Source: Acidobacteriota bacterium
GTDB lineage: Bacteria; Acidobacteriota; Holophagae; Acanthopleuribacterales; Acanthopleuribacteraceae
Reading direction: 5' to 3'
Length of the DNA stretch: 64,000 bases
Assembly: GCA_020637335.1 (NCBI GenBank)
Contig: JACJWC010000009.1
Span: forward strand, 172,825-236,824
Shown: positions 26,890 through 36,200 of the stretch, in pieces
How positions within the stretch are numbered: the first letter of the stretch is position 1
Layout of the letters: the number at the start of each line of letters is the position of its first letter
Made by a program: the position numbers and the translations under genes
Notes under the pieces: generated by a model
The model's input: the letters and a program-made list of their open reading frames with translations, nothing else
What the model was told of the DNA's origin: nothing
The model's database searches: none

Positions 26890-27452
26890 TGGCCTTAACC
26901 CACAGCGGTACACAATCTTTAGGCATGACAGCACCCCCCTTTCGCCTGTGGAACCCACTTTTGGAGATTTGGCAGAGCCTGGACCAATTGCGCGGTGAAA
27001 AAGCAACAGTGATCATGTTTATCTGTAACCACTGCCCTTACGTGAAGCACATTCTGCCCGGTTTGGTTGCCTTTGCCAGAAACGTTCAGAATGATCAGGT
27101 CAAACTGGTTGCCATTAATGCGAACGATGTCAGCCAATATCCTGAGGACCATCCGGACAAAATGCGTCGAATCGCTCAAGCTCAACATTTTCCCTTTCCC
27201 TACCTGTACGACGAAACGCAAGCAGTAGCCCGTGCCTATGGTGCCCAATGTACTCCGGACTTTTATGTGTTCGATCAACAATTAATGTGTGTCTACCGCG
27301 GACAAATGGATGACGCTCGGCCCGGTAATGACCTTCCCGTTACCGGATCCGATTTGCGCGCAGCCATTGATTTCCTGATTTCGGGACAACCTGTCCCAAA
27401 AGCGCAAAAACCCAGCATCGGTTGCGGCATAAAGTGGAAAAGCCCTTCTTAA
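26889..27452 (+). CDS. Thioredoxin-fold protein of the CNHCPYV type
   Basis: A 187-residue cytoplasmic thioredoxin-fold protein related to the AhpC/TSA group. The family signature is VIMFICNHCPYVK at residues 38-50, with a CNHC redox pair. The cis-Pro region is CTPDFYVFD, followed by YRGQMDDARPGN and a C-terminal IGCGIKWK containing another cysteine. These proteins are common but their reductase or peroxidase role is not settled. The start overlaps the upstream hybrid-kinase stop (TAATG), suggesting coupled translation and possibly a redox link to the kinase. The gene is last in the SNF2-kinase operon. Confidence 0.88.
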   Translation: MALTHSGTQSLGMTAPPFRLWNPLLEIWQSLDQLRGEKATVIMFICNHCPYVKHILPGLVAFARNVQNDQVKLVAINANDVSQYPEDHPDKMRRIAQAQHFPFPYLYDETQAVARAYGAQCTPDFYVFDQQLMCVYRGQMDDARPGNDLPVTGSDLRAAIDFLISGQPVPKAQKPSIGCGIKWKSPS

Positions 27453-27805
27453 CCTGATTTCCAGGAACGATCGCTTCACCAGAGCGTTGAATCACAAGCC
27501 ATGTTCTGAAATCTTTGCTCCCTCTGGCCCAAGTTTTTACATTGGTATCGCACTTGCTCTATGCAATGCAGCGCTAGACCGATCTCAAAACCAAAGCACG
27601 GAGCGAATACATGCTGAATTACAACTTAAACCCTTGTTTTTACAGCAAATTCTCTTGTTTTTTGGTAAGGGTATCGGCCTCCTGCGCCGATCTGGTGCCG
27701 ACCGATAGGATGCCCCTTTTCAAAGCGGTGGATCCAAAAAATTGGTTTAGCTTGGCATGAGGTCCAATCCAAACAAGGAGGGTACCCGATTCCAATCATC
27801 GGGAT
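27453..27805. other. Intergenic region of about 350 bases before the winged-helix gene
   Basis: No convincing gene is present. A 73-codon reading on the plus strand (27487-27708) and longer readings on the minus strand lack ribosome sites and recognisable content. The region holds one sigma-54-like promoter match (27543-27558) and an AGGAGG at 27776-27781 that is too far from the next start to serve it. A GC-rich segment at 27680-27715 could fold, but I do not recognise a riboswitch. Confidence 0.6.
27543..27558 (+). promoter_or_regulatory. Candidate sigma-54 promoter
   Basis: TGGTATCGCACTTGCT matches the -24/-12 pattern: GG, exactly ten bases, then GC, with TGG and TTGC both intact. Transcription would start near 27570, about 235 bases before the winged-helix gene at 27806. 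An NtrC-type activator is encoded elsewhere in the window, though its loop is altered. Single matches of this length can occur by chance. Confidence 0.3.
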
Positions 27806-28156
27806 ATGGTTATGAAACGAACAGACTCCATTCAGATCGGTGATGTAGTAATCGACTTCAATCGCAGCTACATCATGCGAAAAGGCAAAATCACCTACCT
27901 GCGCGGCACATCCTTGAATCTGTTGCGCTACTTCATTGAAAATGCAAACGCTTTGCTCACCCGCGACGCTTTGCTCGTTCACGTTTGGGGCTACTGTGGA
28001 TCCAACATTACGCGAACGGTCGACATGCACGTCTCTAAATTGCGCAAAGCCATAGAACCCGACCCCCGACACCCGCAACACATCCTGACCGTCCAAGGCC
28101 AAGGATACAAATTTATTGGCACAGACAATTACGTGCAAAAAAGCTTATCAGCCTGA
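27806..28156 (+). CDS. Stand-alone OmpR-type winged-helix DNA-binding protein
   Basis: A 116-residue protein consisting of only the C-terminal DNA-binding domain of OmpR/PhoB regulators: an N-terminal four-strand sheet (IQIGDVVIDFNRSYIMRKG), LTRDALLVHVWG, the recognition helix VDMHVSKLRKAI and wing VQGQGYKFIG. There is no receiver domain and no membrane helix, so it cannot be a classical response regulator or a ToxR-like protein. Starts at 27806 or 27812 are both possible; neither has a strong ribosome site. A 350-base leader with a sigma-54-like site precedes it. Domain identity is firm; its signal and targets are unknown. Confidence 0.85.
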   Translation: MVMKRTDSIQIGDVVIDFNRSYIMRKGKITYLRGTSLNLLRYFIENANALLTRDALLVHVWGYCGSNITRTVDMHVSKLRKAIEPDPRHPQHILTVQGQGYKFIGTDNYVQKSLSA

Positions 28157-28159
28157 ACT

Positions 28160-28190
28160 CGAGAAGGGGCATATCTGCCCCCCCTTCTCG
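28160..28190. terminator. Hairpin between convergent genes, probable bidirectional terminator
   Basis: A perfect ten-base-pair stem, CGAGAAGGGG (28160-28169) and CCCCTTCTCG (28181-28190), with an 11-base loop. It fills the gap between the winged-helix stop (28156) and the metalloprotease stop (28195). There is no T-run on either side, so intrinsic termination would be weak; it may instead protect 3' ends. Confidence 0.55.
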
Positions 28191-28194
28191 CGCC

Positions 28195-30234
28195 TTATGG
28201 CACGATACAATTGATCAAATCAATCACATCAACGATTCCATTGCCATTAAAGTCTTGAAAAATGTCCTCGGTCTGCGCCAACCAGTTTGAATAGTCGGCG
28301 GTACAAATTAATACCACCATGTTCACCGTGAAGTCGGTATTGCTGACGTCAAAAAAATAATTATCCGATGCCTTTATTTTTATTCGCGCTTGTGTCGTCG
28401 CAATATTGGGTACGGAAATCAACACACTGCCATCATTGGGTTGGCCCGCGCTGATGAGGTTGTAAGTCAGCCCACCATCGGCCGAAAACAGGATATCAAC
28501 CATCGACGCAGATACGGGAGAAGTATTGGTATTGGCCACAGCCCAAGTCACCGTTTGCAAACTGCCACCTTCCCAGGTCACCGCGGTGTTGGGCACGGTA
28601 ACAACAAAGGGACCAGCGGATGCAGAAACGGCCAAAACTAGCGTATCCCAATTCACGCCGCCACCCCCTAAACGTTGATCGCGCACAGTTACCCGAAACG
28701 TCAAATTGCGATCTGTCGTGGGCAGCGACTCACCAAAACTGCTGGTATTATTTAGGATATCGGACAACTTTGGAAATGTACGCGTGGGTGAAGCCGAGGG
28801 ATTAAAGCTGCGAAAAATTGGCCGACTACCATCATCCGTATCCGGAGGGGCTGGCGGACCAAGGTCCATCTGCTCCCAACAGTAGGTCAGGGGATCCATA
28901 TCTGGATCGGAACCATCTGCCGTCAATTCAAAAAAGGTTTGGGCCGGAATCGTGCGCGAGGGAGGTGCTGTCACCGAAGGGATCTGGTTGCCAGTCGCAC
29001 TTGCAACCCCGCACATGGATCCAAATCCAGTGCGAGAAAATGAAATAATTTGGTTTAGGCTGCCCGCATGGAAATAAGGGTCCGTACTCTCTTGCAGATT
29101 CTCACCATCACAGATACCTGCATAACCCATTATGGTCGAACCACTTCCGGGCTCAAAGGCCGTGGAACCACCCCGATTCCCAAACGTGCAGGCACCCGTT
29201 GTGCCCGAAGTCGCCGCATTAAAAGTGTGTTCCGCGCCCCACTGATGACCCAGTTCGTGGGCCACGTAATCGATAAAAAAAGGATCGCCCTCGGGCATCG
29301 GTGAACCCGTGGCACCAGAGCCCTTAAAATTGGCATCACAAACAACAGCCAACAGGGCGGCGCCACCCTCCCCGGTCCCAAACACATGACCAATATCGTA
29401 ATTGGCGGAACCTATGACTGCATTTAAATTCGCCCGGTTTTGCGTAACCATGGCCGAAACATCGCTATTCGTATAAGGATCCGTCGCCCCATCGGTATAA
29501 ATAATTTGGTCATTATTGCCGATCAGCTGCATAGAGATGCCAAGTTCAGCCTCATAAACCATATTGACCCGATTGAGGGCCGTATTCACTGCACTCAATC
29601 CATCAGCAACCGTTCCACCAAAATATTGTGTGAATTCTCCTGTAGCGGCAATGGCAATTCGATAAGTCCTCAGGACATCGCCAATGGGCGATGGTTCGCC
29701 ACCTAAAAAGTTCTGCACTCGAATTGAATCGACAGCACACTGCCAATTCGTCGGGCGCTGGCCAGCCTGCCGTTCATAAACCAAAAGATAATTCTCATTT
29801 CCTCGCTGGATGGGATCGATTAAATAAGAACCCTCCGGTCGAAACACGAGGCCATGAAAGCCTTGGGTCGACCAGTCAAAGCAAACACGCCAGCGGGAAT
29901 CCTCAATGCCCACGCCTCGAAACGACCTAATGCCTGGATATTTCTGTTGGAGTTCAGGGCTCATGACACTGCTTTCCCCACACCAAAAGGCTGCAAAGCC
30001 ACCCTCTGGCAAGGGCAAAAACGCTTCAAACGGAGCCGTGGACGCTGGGGTGACCCATTGATCTTCAAACAGCTGCGCATCAAACCAGATCGTGCGTAAC
30101 GAATCAGGCCATTGCGACCGAGAAATTCCTGCAGGGACGTCTTCCTGCCTCACATCCAGCCAGAAAGAGGCATCCAAGGATGCGGATTGAAGACCCGTTA
30201 GGCCCCAAACTTGGAAAGCTAATAAAAAGAGCAT
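28195..30234 (-). CDS. Secreted zinc metalloprotease (reprolysin-like) with C-terminal dockerin-like motif
   Basis: A 679-residue exported protease with a short signal peptide (MLFLLAFQVWGLTGLQSA). The catalytic domain follows a pro-region of about 190 residues (RTYRIAIAATGEFTQYFGG marks its start). It has the metzincin zinc motif HELGHQWGAEH, with three His ligands, and a Met-turn-like STIMGYAGIC further on. The later part has beta-sandwich regions (VTVPNTAVTWEGGSLQTVTW, like sortable repeat domains) and ends in DFNGNGIVDVIDLINCI, a single dockerin/EF-hand-like loop. It starts 16 bases inside the epmC gene. Probably degrades extracellular protein. The start is supported by the signal peptide. 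Confidence 0.88.
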   Translation of the reverse strand: MLFLLAFQVWGLTGLQSASLDASFWLDVRQEDVPAGISRSQWPDSLRTIWFDAQLFEDQWVTPASTAPFEAFLPLPEGGFAAFWCGESSVMSPELQQKYPGIRSFRGVGIEDSRWRVCFDWSTQGFHGLVFRPEGSYLIDPIQRGNENYLLVYERQAGQRPTNWQCAVDSIRVQNFLGGEPSPIGDVLRTYRIAIAATGEFTQYFGGTVADGLSAVNTALNRVNMVYEAELGISMQLIGNNDQIIYTDGATDPYTNSDVSAMVTQNRANLNAVIGSANYDIGHVFGTGEGGAALLAVVCDANFKGSGATGSPMPEGDPFFIDYVAHELGHQWGAEHTFNAATSGTTGACTFGNRGGSTAFEPGSGSTIMGYAGICDGENLQESTDPYFHAGSLNQIISFSRTGFGSMCGVASATGNQIPSVTAPPSRTIPAQTFFELTADGSDPDMDPLTYCWEQMDLGPPAPPDTDDGSRPIFRSFNPSASPTRTFPKLSDILNNTSSFGESLPTTDRNLTFRVTVRDQRLGGGGVNWDTLVLAVSASAGPFVVTVPNTAVTWEGGSLQTVTWAVANTNTSPVSASMVDILFSADGGLTYNLISAGQPNDGSVLISVPNIATTQARIKIKASDNYFFDVSNTDFTVNMVVLICTADYSNWLAQTEDIFQDFNGNGIVDVIDLINCIVP

Positions 30235-30770
30235 GCTCTAACTTCCTCACACAATTCCTTCACCCTACGTGCCCGAGCGGGCAAACCTTCAATAAGCCAA
30301 AAGTCCCGCTGGCTCTGTACGCGCGCCTTAAACGATTCACTCACACCGCTGTTGGAATTTAGGTTGTCCGCCGAAAAATGAAAAGTGTGGTCCAGAGCCA
30401 GACTGAAAATCCATTCCAAAGCTTGCGGTTTCACTTCCACCTGCTCAAAGGCAATCTGCTGCTCTGCATTTCGGCCGTCCGGGTTATACCAATACCCGTA
30501 ATCAACCAGCATCCGCCGTGCCTCACCGGCAAGGCACCAATGGGCCAGCTCATGCAAGGCACTGGACAAAAAATTTTCGCGGAAATAGATGCGATGCCGG
30601 CCCGCACTGCCCTCAGCTGGAAGGTAAAGCGGCTCTTCCGCTCCGCCTACTAATTGGGTGTTGTAAACCCTTCCTACCCGGCTATTGAATCCGCTCACCA
30701 ACTGGTCAAGCATCTGCATCCTCCGCTGCACATCTTTAGCAGCTCCAGAGGCAGAGTGCAAAGATTCCAT
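30219..30770 (-). CDS. epmC: Elongation factor P hydroxylase, EpmC family
   Basis: A 183-residue protein that closely follows the EpmC (YfcM) pattern: EEPLYLPAEG, IYFRENFLSSALHELAHWCLAG (metal-binding HELAH at 73-77), DYGYWYNPDGR and FEQVEVKPQALEWIF. EpmC hydroxylates the lysyl-lysine of elongation factor P after EpmB and EpmA have acted; none of those genes is in the window. ATG at 30770 was chosen over a TTG one codon upstream. The metalloprotease gene begins inside its 3' end. The family is best known from gammaproteobacteria, so its presence here hints at transfer or a wider distribution. Confidence 0.88.
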   Translation of the reverse strand: MESLHSASGAAKDVQRRMQMLDQLVSGFNSRVGRVYNTQLVGGAEEPLYLPAEGSAGRHRIYFRENFLSSALHELAHWCLAGEARRMLVDYGYWYNPDGRNAEQQIAFEQVEVKPQALEWIFSLALDHTFHFSADNLNSNSGVSESFKARVQSQRDFWLIEGLPARARRVKELCEEVRACSFY

Positions 30771-30850
30771 CAAACTGTGGCGCCAACCCTTCAGTCCTAG
30801 CGGGAACCGGGTTAGGATTAGGGTTTAACACTCGAGGAAAGGAGTGATTC

Positions 30851-32260
30851 ATGGCGGACGCCAAACAGACGCTTCACTTTGTAGATGGATTCTGGGAGAA
30901 GGAGATTGTCCCGACCCTTTGCGAATACATAGAAATTCCCAATAAATCTCCACTTTTTGACCCGAAATGGGTAGAGAACGGTCACATGGAACGGGTGCTG
31001 CAACTCGCATTGAAATGGATTGAGGCTCACCCCCTTGAAGGCGCGAAACTGCACGTTGGCCGGCTGGAAGGCCGAACGCCCCTGATTATTTTGGATGTAC
31101 CGGGCGCCATTGACAAAACGGTCATGATGTATGGTCATTTGGATAAACAACCCGAAATGGTGGGCTGGCGCGATGGATTAGGCCCCTGGAAGGCCGTCCG
31201 AGAAGGCGATAAGTTATACGGTCGCGGGGGTGCCGATGATGGCTACGCCCTGTTTGCCTCAGTTTGCGCGCTAAAAGCTTTGCGCGAACAAGGGATTCCG
31301 CATGCCAGAACCGTTATTTTGATTGAGTTCAGCGAAGAGAGTGGTTCGCCCGATTTACCTGCCTATGTCAACCACTACGCCGATTTGATCGGAGATGTTG
31401 ACTTGGTCATTTGCCTCGATTCTGGTGCCGGCAATTACGATCAACTTTGGTCTACGACCTCGCTTCGCGGCATGGTGGGCGGCACCCTGACCGTTAAGGT
31501 TTTGACCGAAGGGGTGCACAGCGGTGATGCCAGCGGCATCGTGCCGAGCAGCTTCCGGGTGATTCGCCAACTCTTATCGCGCTTGGAAGACCCTTCAACT
31601 GGCGAAATCATCCCGGCCGAATTCAAAGCCAAAATCCCCGAACAACGTCTGCAACAGGCCCAGGTCGCAGCCGATGCGCTCGGCCAGGATGTTTATGCCA
31701 AATTCCCCTGGATGCCGGGCATGCAACCCATGCACGACGATTTGACCCAATTGGTGCTTAACCGGACTTGGCGCGCGACCCTTTCGATCACCGGGCAGGA
31801 CGGCATGCCGCCGATTGAGAGTGCTGGTAATGTGTTGCGTCCCCATACGTCTTTGCAAATCTCCTTGCGCTTACCGCCAACCACCCAAGCAAAAAAAGCC
31901 CAGGAAAAGTTCATTCAATTGATGTCAGAGAACCCGCCCTATGGCGCGAAAGTTGAGCTGGTCTGTGAGAAATATGCCAACGGCTGGAATGCACCGGAAT
32001 TAGCGCCTTGGTTAGACACGATCCTCAACGAAGTTTCCAACGAGTTTTACGGAAAACCGGCTGTCCACATGGGTGAAGGCGGTTCCATCCCATTCATGGG
32101 CATGTTGGGCGATAAGTTCCCCAAAGCCCAATTTGTCGTGACGGGCGTTTTGGGTCCCCAATCCAATGCCCACGGCCCCAATGAGTTCTTGCACATTGCC
32201 TATGCCAAGAAGCTCACTGCCTGCGTGACCCATATTCTGGCCCAACACGCACAACGCTAA
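30851..32260 (+). CDS. M20-family metallopeptidase (dipeptidase type)
   Basis: A 469-residue cytoplasmic zinc peptidase. M20 metal and catalytic motifs appear in order: MYGHLDKQPE (first His and catalytic Asp), GRGGADDGYA (bridging Asp), EESGSPD (catalytic and metal Glu), LDSGAGN (Asp) and GPQSNAHGPNEF near the end (last His). A lid/dimerisation domain is inserted after GMVGGTLTVKV. The closest named relatives are carnosinase/CPG2-like dipeptidases. ATG at 30851 follows AAAGGAG by seven bases. Its stop overlaps the next start (TAATG), so it leads an operon with the Nudix-NadD fusion and mfd. The exact peptide substrate is unknown. Confidence 0.9.
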   Translation: MADAKQTLHFVDGFWEKEIVPTLCEYIEIPNKSPLFDPKWVENGHMERVLQLALKWIEAHPLEGAKLHVGRLEGRTPLIILDVPGAIDKTVMMYGHLDKQPEMVGWRDGLGPWKAVREGDKLYGRGGADDGYALFASVCALKALREQGIPHARTVILIEFSEESGSPDLPAYVNHYADLIGDVDLVICLDSGAGNYDQLWSTTSLRGMVGGTLTVKVLTEGVHSGDASGIVPSSFRVIRQLLSRLEDPSTGEIIPAEFKAKIPEQRLQQAQVAADALGQDVYAKFPWMPGMQPMHDDLTQLVLNRTWRATLSITGQDGMPPIESAGNVLRPHTSLQISLRLPPTTQAKKAQEKFIQLMSENPPYGAKVELVCEKYANGWNAPELAPWLDTILNEVSNEFYGKPAVHMGEGGSIPFMGMLGDKFPKAQFVVTGVLGPQSNAHGPNEFLHIAYAKKLTACVTHILAQHAQR

Positions 32261-33255
32261 TGGCCTACCCGCAGCCTTCTTTGACTGCTGACGCGCTCAT
32301 CCTCACGGGGATGGGCGCTCAGATGCAAATCCTGGTCATTGAACGTGCGCGGGAACCCTATGCCGGGCAGCTTGCATTACCGGGTGGGTTTGTCGATCCC
32401 AACGAGCATCCGCTTGCTGCCAGCATACGCGAGTGTCTCGAAGAAACGGGTCTCGTCCTGGATGCTCGAACTGCCGTTCCACTTTCGCTCCGCAGCCGAG
32501 CAGGCCGCGATCCGCGCGGTTGGACCCTATCCCAACCCTATCTTTTTTATCTAGACCAACCGCTCCCGCCTAAAGCTGGCGATGATGCCCGTCGCGCAGA
32601 ATGGGTGCCGCTCGCCGAAATCCAGCGCTTTGCCTTTGATCATGGCGCCATTGTGTGTGAGGGTTTATCCAAATTTTGGGGTTTTATGCCCGGCCATGAA
32701 CCCCGACTTTCCGAAATCCAGGCTTTTGGACAACCCAGCCCAACACTCCAATCCCCTATCTTTTTTGGTGGTACTTTTAATCCCTGGCACGCAGGCCATG
32801 AGGCCTGTATCCAAGCCTGGCCAGACCCCGAACTGATCTTGGTGCCCGACCAAAACCCCAACAAACCGCTCACCGATCTTGAATGTGCGTTTGCGGCCTA
32901 TCGTCATTTCCAAAAAATTATTGCCCAGCGCGGTTGTGTTTACCCAGGCTTTTTGGGCCGAGAAACACCCAACCCCACCGCCCATTGGCTGCCCTATGTA
33001 TTGAGCCCGTCGAGGCGATTTTTGCTGGGTGCAGACAGCTTTGTTCAATTATCGCAATGGTTTGAAGCTGATTCTTGGGTGGATGACATCGCCGAATGGG
33101 GCGTCGTTCCGCGCAATGTTTCGTCATCCGAGCTCGAAGCGGCATGCCAATGGTTGCGCCTGCACGCACCAAATGCTCAACTGCGATTGTTTGATCATCA
33201 TGCCTTTGAACACCTGAGCTCCACTGCCCTGCGTCAACGTCATGAGCCTGCTTGA
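32260..33255 (+). CDS. Nudix hydrolase-nicotinate nucleotide adenylyltransferase fusion
   Basis: A 331-residue fusion. Residues 1-150 are a Nudix domain with a complete box: G43, five residues, E49, seven residues, then RECLEETGL (57-65), preceded by LALPGGF. Residues 165-331 resemble NadD: GGTFNPWHAGH (170-180) is the nucleotidyltransferase signature and SSTALRQ near the end is the second phosphate-binding motif. NadD adenylates nicotinate mononucleotide in NAD synthesis; Nudix enzymes hydrolyse ADP-ribose or NAD-type dinucleotides. It starts in the preceding stop (TAATG) and overlaps mfd by 14 bases. Both active sites look intact, pointing to NAD synthesis and turnover in one protein. Confidence 0.87.
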   Translation: MAYPQPSLTADALILTGMGAQMQILVIERAREPYAGQLALPGGFVDPNEHPLAASIRECLEETGLVLDARTAVPLSLRSRAGRDPRGWTLSQPYLFYLDQPLPPKAGDDARRAEWVPLAEIQRFAFDHGAIVCEGLSKFWGFMPGHEPRLSEIQAFGQPSPTLQSPIFFGGTFNPWHAGHEACIQAWPDPELILVPDQNPNKPLTDLECAFAAYRHFQKIIAQRGCVYPGFLGRETPNPTAHWLPYVLSPSRRFLLGADSFVQLSQWFEADSWVDDIAEWGVVPRNVSSSELEAACQWLRLHAPNAQLRLFDHHAFEHLSSTALRQRHEPA

Positions 33256-36200
33256 CTCAGCTACGCAAATCCACGGGTTACGCGGAAGTGCATTGGCCTT
33301 TTGGTTGGCCCAGAGAACGCAACCCATCGTCGTTGTGCTGGAACAGGCTGGCCAGATCGATGGTTTTGCCCAAGACCTCGCTACTTTTGCCCCGCACAAA
33401 ACCCTGATCAAGCTCCCACCGCGCAGCGGTAGCCCGTTCCTGCACACCCACATCCACGATCAAATCCGCCTGCAGCGCATCCAAAGCTTTTTTGCTTTAC
33501 AGGGTCAGGATTGGGATGTTCTGGTCACTTCTGTCCAATGCCTGTTGGAACGTTTACCGCCCACCCACCGGCTTGCCATGCCCCATTTCAGGCTCTCCTG
33601 TGGCGAGGAGCTGGATTTGGAAAAGGCGTGCCGGCAATTGGCCGACATGGGTTACCGTCGCGGTGATTTGGTCAGTGAGCCGGGCGAATTTGCACGGCGT
33701 GGTGGTATTTTGGACGTGTTTCCATTGGACGCGGACCGGCCAGTACGGATCGAGGTTGAATTCGACACCATTGAAGATCTGCGCAGTTTTGATGCACATT
33801 CCCAACGCAGTATTAGCCCAATTGATGACCTGGATATTTTACCTGTCCGCGAATGGGTGGCCGGCCCAGAGGAGATCGCTCATTTCGCGAAAGCGGGTGG
33901 TAAGCTCTGGAACAAAACCAAGAGCCGTCAACATTTCCTTGAGCTGTATGCGCGTGCGGATCAAAGCGGCCATTTCCCGGGCATTGAGCATTGGACCGCC
34001 CTCTTTTTTGACCAGACCCAGGCCTTGTTCGACCTGGCCAAGTCTGCCGAATGGTTATTTGAAGATGGGGACGCCTGCTTAGCCCAGCTGGATAGCCTTA
34101 TTTCCAACTGGCAGCAACAGCAGGAGGAAGCCGAACACGCCGGGCAAATCTTTGCGCCCTTGAGCCAAATCACCCATGTGGATGCGCAAAACCGTTTGAT
34201 GGCCCCGCACCGGCCAGTTTTGGTCCATTACCATCTGCAACCTGACCGCTTGGATCAATCCTTTTTAACCCGAGCTGCGGGCCAATACCTTGATGATTTT
34301 CCCCGTTTTCTGCGCGATTGGTCCCCGCAACTGCACCAAATGGCAATTGTGTTCGCCCTGCAAACCCAGGCCGGCATGCACCAAGCTGAACACCTTGCCG
34401 AATCCGCTGGCATTCCGATCAAAGAAATTCGTTTTCCCTTGCCCGCAGAGTTGCCGCCCGGTTTCTATTTCGCTGAGGGCAGCTTAAGTACCGGATTTGA
34501 ATGGCCGGACCACCATCTTTTGGTCATGGCTGAATCGGATATCTGGCCCAAACAAAAAGGCGGACGCCGCAAAGCGCTGGGCAAAAAGGTTTTCTTTTCC
34601 GAATTGGCCGATTTAAAGCCGGGAGATTTTGTGGTGCACAAAGAACACGGCATTGGTCAATTTCTGGGCCTGGTAGATGTGCGCGCAGGCGACCACCTCT
34701 TTGAAATGATGGCGCTGGAGTATAAGGGCCAGGACAAACTTTACGTGGCCTTAGACCAATTGGACCAAATCCAACGTCTGGGCCCACGCGATTCAACGGT
34801 ACATGTCGATCAACTCGGCGGTGTCAGTTGGGCCCGCACCAAGGAGCGCGTGCGCAAGGCCATTCGCGAATTGGCCATTGACCTTCTGAAGTTGTATGCC
34901 GAACGCGAATTGATTCGCGGTCTGACCTGTGAACCGGATAACGAACTGCAGTGGGAATTCGAACAGGATTTCCCATTTGATGCGACCCCAGACCAGTTGA
35001 AGGCCTGCGAAGAAATCAAAGCGGACATCCAGCAGAACGGTCCACCCATGGATCGCGTGCTGGTCGGCGACGTTGGATTTGGCAAAACAGAAGTCGCCAT
35101 GCGCTTCGCCTACAAATTGGTTCAAGCCGGTGGCCAGGTAGCTGTCCTGTGCCCAACTACCGTTTTGGCCTTTCAACACTTTCTGACCTTTCGTCAACGC
35201 TTTGCCAAAACACCGGCCCGGATTGGCTGGGTATCCCGCTTTTCCAGCACAAGTGAACTCAAGAAGCTCAAAGAACAGGTGCAAATGGGAGAACTGGACA
35301 TCGTTATTGGCACCCATCGCCTGTTGGGAAAAGACATCCAATTCCGCAATTTAGCCGGCTTGGTCATTGATGAAGAACAGCGATTTGGTGTGGCCCACAA
35401 AGAAAAATTGAAAGAAACGCGCAAACAGGTGCACGTCCTAAGCATGTCCGCAACACCGATTCCGCGGACCCTGAACATGGCCTTCAGTGGCATGCGTCAG
35501 ATTTCCGTTATGGAGACACCGCCGCGTAACCGGATGGCCATTTCCACCAACATTATTGAGTTCCGGCCCGGCCTGATCCGCAACGCGATCCAATTTGAAC
35601 TGGCCCGCAAAGGTCAGGTCTTTTTCATCCATAACCGGGTAGAAACCATGCCGGAAATGGTTGCCGAACTGGCCCAATTGGTACCTGAAGCGCGGATTGA
35701 TTTCGCCCATGGCCAAATGGACAGTCAGCCGCTGGAATCCGTCATGGTCCGATTCATCAAAGGTGAGTTTGATGTTTTGGTCGCATCGGCCATTATTGAA
35801 AATGGCGTGGACATTCCCAATGCGAACACCATGATCGTCAATCAAGCGCATATGTTTGGTCTGGGCCAACTCTACCAGTTACGCGGTCGAATCGGGCGAT
35901 CGGATCGACCTGCCTATGCCTTTTTGGTTGTTCCGCCCCGTGGACGCATGAATCCTCAAGCACGCAAGCGGCTTGCCGCACTTGAAGAGTTTTCCGAACT
36001 CGGCGCTGGTTTTCGCATTGCAGCTCGCGACATGGAAGTGCGCGGGGTAGGCGATTTGCTCGGTGCACGACAAAGCGGTTTTGTCGAAGCGGTTGGCTTC
36101 CAAACCTACATGCGCCTGCTGGAAGAAACCATTGCAGAACTGCGCGGTCAAAAAATTGAAGACGTTATTCATTGTGTCCTCAATCTGAAGTTGGGCGCAG

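Noticed and set aside
27487..27708. Open reading frame of 73 codons on the plus strand in the gap after the thioredoxin-like gene
   Set aside because: No ribosome site, no recognisable domain, and it occupies a region that fits a control region better.
27626..28138. A 170-codon reading on the minus strand opposite the winged-helix gene
   Set aside because: It is the antisense shadow of a clearly recognisable DNA-binding domain.
30809..30826. GGTTAGGATTAGGGTT, resembling telomere-like repeats
   Set aside because: Only two to three imperfect units in a short gap of a normal gene neighbourhood; most likely chance.
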